DNA from: Thermoplasmata archaeon
GTDB lineage: Archaea; Thermoplasmatota; Thermoplasmata; Lutacidiplasmatales; UBA184
Reading direction: 5' to 3'
DNA length: 32,499 nt
Assembly (NCBI GenBank): GCA_030041735.1
Contig: JASIBA010000128.1
Span: forward strand, 1-32,499
Position 1 is the stretch's first letter; every line of letters starts with the position of its first letter. Positions 31,230-32,499 of the stretch are shown here, one piece after another. The position numbers were made by a program, and so were the translations under genes. The notes beneath the pieces were generated by a model. The model saw only the letters and a program-made list of their open reading frames with translations, had not been told where the DNA came from and searched no databases.

Positions 31230-32068
31230 GCGGGCCCTCCGCCGCCGAGCCCGTCCGCCACGGCGCGCCGGAGCAGCGTGCCGACCAGGCGGCGCCGGTA
31301 CTCCTCCGACGCCCGTCGGTCGGCGACGAGCGCCACGTCGCGCGACGCCCGGTCCGCGGCCGCCCGGAGCGCGGCGTCGGTCGGGCGACCCCGGCCGAGC
31401 GCCTCGGCGACGTCGGGGAGGAGGGTCGCGCGGGGCGGGATCCCACCGACCGCGACCCGCCAACCCCCGTCGGCCGCGACGCGGGCGACCGCGACGGCGA
31501 GCTGCGAGATGTCGTTCGCGGGCCGGACCCGCTGCCAGCGGTACGCCGAGGCGCGGGCCGCCGGGATCCGCACGGACCGGATGAGCTCGGCCGGACCGAG
31601 GGCCGTGCGTCGGGACGCGAGGACGAACCGGTCGACCGGGAGGGTCCGGGTTCCGGCGGGGCCCACGAGCTCGATCTCGGCGTCGAGCGTCAGCAGGACC
31701 GGAATGAGATCGGAGGCGGGGGCGGCCCGCCCGAGGTTGCCCCCGATCGTCGCCCGGTGCCGGAGTGCGACGGATCCGACCGCGCGGACGGCCTGCCAGA
31801 GGCCGGGCAGTCGGCGGCGCACGTCCGGGTCGTCCTCCAGTTCGCGGAGGGGGAGCGTGCTCCCGATGGCGAGGGCCTCTCCGGTCCAGTCCAGCGTGCG
31901 CCAGGGGAGCCGACGGAGGGAGACCAGGCGCTCCGCGCGGGTCCGGCCCTCGTCGAGGTCGAGGAGGAGGTCGGTCCCACCGGCCAGGATCCCCGCCGCG
32001 GCGTCCGACCGGAGCGCGGCGACCGCTTCGTCGACCGAGGCGGGCGCGACCAGCGAGAACGGCGTCAC
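31226..32068 (-). CDS. Molybdenum hydroxylase, medium (FAD) subunit
   Basis: FAD-binding subunit that passes electrons from the iron-sulfur clusters to the final acceptor. The 280 residues show the two classical FAD blocks, ILAGGTDLLLDLDEG (about 27-41) and RHRATIGGNLGRAAPASDLIP (about 103-123), and a CO dehydrogenase-type C-terminal domain (about 180-280). The GTG start at 32068 is the first codon of the five-gene unit, with a TATA-like box 27 bases ahead. No maturation genes (XdhC-like, MobA-like) are visible in the window, and molybdenum cofactor supply must come from elsewhere. Confidence 0.92.
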   Translation of the reverse strand: MTPFSLVAPASVDEAVAALRSDAAAGILAGGTDLLLDLDEGRTRAERLVSLRRLPWRTLDWTGEALAIGSTLPLRELEDDPDVRRRLPGLWQAVRAVGSVALRHRATIGGNLGRAAPASDLIPVLLTLDAEIELVGPAGTRTLPVDRFVLASRRTALGPAELIRSVRIPAARASAYRWQRVRPANDISQLAVAVARVAADGGWRVAVGGIPPRATLLPDVAEALGRGRPTDAALRAAADRASRDVALVADRRASEEYRRRLVGTLLRRAVADGLGGGGPA

Positions 32069-32090
32069 GGGACGCCAGCCCCGCGTTCGC

Positions 32091-32098
32091 CCTTATCC
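32091..32098 (-). promoter_or_regulatory. TATA-like box of the hydroxylase-purP-gcvT unit
   Basis: GGATAAGG on the minus strand, centred 27 bases before the GTG at 32068. About 40 bases away on the other strand is the box of the truncated regulator, so the 100-base gap is a divergent promoter pair. Confidence 0.5.
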
Positions 32099-32132
32099 GT
32101 TCGCTCGGTCCGCGACGGGACCGACCCTGCCG

Positions 32133-32140
32133 GTTTATCT
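32133..32140 (+). promoter_or_regulatory. TATA-like box of the truncated winged-helix regulator gene
   Basis: GTTTATCT centred about 33 bases before the ATG at 32169, giving a leader of a few bases. It supports this ATG as the real start of the gene that runs out of the window. Confidence 0.5.
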
Positions 32141-32168
32141 CTTGGGACGGTTTTGGCAGCGCGCCGGC

Positions 32169-32499
32169 ATGCCGTTCGAACTTTCGTTGCGTTACAGCAC
32201 GCCGCTGACGCCGCTCACGGACGTCGACGAGGTCCTCCGCGAGTTCCTGCGCCTGGTCGGCTACCTGCCCGAGGGGGAGGACGGGCGCGGGTCCGAGGGC
32301 CCGATCGCCTCGAGCCTCGCCTACCGCCTCGTCCGCGACTGCCTGCTCAAGAACCCGACCCGCGCCTGGTACGTGGACGAGCTCACGGCGCTCCTCAAGA
32401 CCTCGAAGCCGACCGTCTACCGCCACATCAACAAACTGAAGTCGCTCGACCTGCTCGAGGAGGTCGGAGGGATTGCCGACGGCAAGGGCCGCAAGGGCT
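32169..32499 (+). CDS. Winged-helix transcription regulator, 5' part
   Basis: The gene runs off the right end after 110 codons. It starts MPFELSLRYSTPLTPLTDVD, followed by a helical segment to about residue 60. A winged helix follows: SLAYRLVRDCLLKNPTRAWYV (first helices, about 50-70), the turn-helix DELTALLKTSKPTVYRHINKLKSLDLLEE (about 71-99) and the first strand of the wing, VGGIADGKGRKG, which is cut. The recognition helix looks like that of ArsR or MarR-related archaeal regulators. The divergent layout next to the molybdenum hydroxylase unit suggests it may control that unit, which is inference. Anything after residue 110 is unknown. Confidence 0.75.
   Translation, partial: MPFELSLRYSTPLTPLTDVDEVLREFLRLVGYLPEGEDGRGSEGPIASSLAYRLVRDCLLKNPTRAWYVDELTALLKTSKPTVYRHINKLKSLDLLEEVGGIADGKGRKG

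Noticed and set aside
28555-32068. Carbon monoxide dehydrogenase (coxMSL)
   Set aside because: Gene order fits, but the large subunit lacks the AYRCSFR active-loop motif and has a PHRAPFAPQ segment typical of other hydroxylases.
1-32499. CRISPR array, tRNA, rRNA, insertion sequence or phage genes
   Set aside because: No regular repeats, T-loop-like motifs, transposase or phage families were seen.

Overview
The window is a very GC-rich (by eye roughly two-thirds G+C), gene-dense stretch of what looks like an archaeal chromosome. The archaeal signs are an A-type (V/A) ATP synthase, PurP (the ATP- and formate-dependent enzyme of archaeal purine synthesis), a small DUF929 thioredoxin-like membrane protein, family-X polymerase of the PHP type, and TATA-like boxes 27-34 bases before many start codons with no Shine-Dalgarno, which suggests leaderless transcripts. 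A high-GC member of the Thermoplasmatota is my best guess, but I could not test it. No mobile element, CRISPR array, tRNA or rRNA was seen.

Layout. 1-7376: ATP synthase genes in two convergent units, A-B-D-(43-residue membrane peptide)-H-I on plus and K-E-C on minus, with 6 bases between the facing stop codons. 7492-9211: a membrane disulfide pair on minus (DUF929 thioredoxin-like protein, then VKOR). 9336-11500: ribonuclease Z and imidazolonepropionase. 11546-12047: a 71-residue basic protein made of two copies of one unit, followed by a terminator-like hairpin, and a small zinc ribbon. 12048-12501: the only long spacer, with a possible methyltransferase remnant and several hairpins. 12502-15300: B12-dependent ribonucleotide reductase. 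15314-17379: MarR regulator and its MFS exporter, with two matching palindromes in the promoter. 17436-19382: DUF2400 protein with a Cys cluster plus an unknown partner, then a DsbA-like protein. 19468-21129: DNA polymerase X with a decayed PHP domain. 21077-21900: an eight-Cys zinc protein and a small membrane protein.

21946-26156 on minus: a large AAA/STAND ATPase with a TPR-like tail, nadC and nadA (last two steps to nicotinate mononucleotide). 26187-32068 on minus: a five-gene set coxM-coxS-coxL type molybdenum hydroxylase, purP and gcvT, joined by 4-base or very short junctions. 32169 to the end: a divergent, truncated winged-helix regulator.

Genes inside transcription units are joined mostly by ATGA or GTGA overlaps (six cases), while first genes carry the TATA-like boxes. 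The most unusual items are the duplicated 71-residue basic protein, the 43-residue peptide inside the ATP synthase unit, the DUF929 protein with a cytosolic helix-turn-helix-like head, the ATPase-TPR protein joined to NAD synthesis, and the purP-gcvT-hydroxylase cluster.
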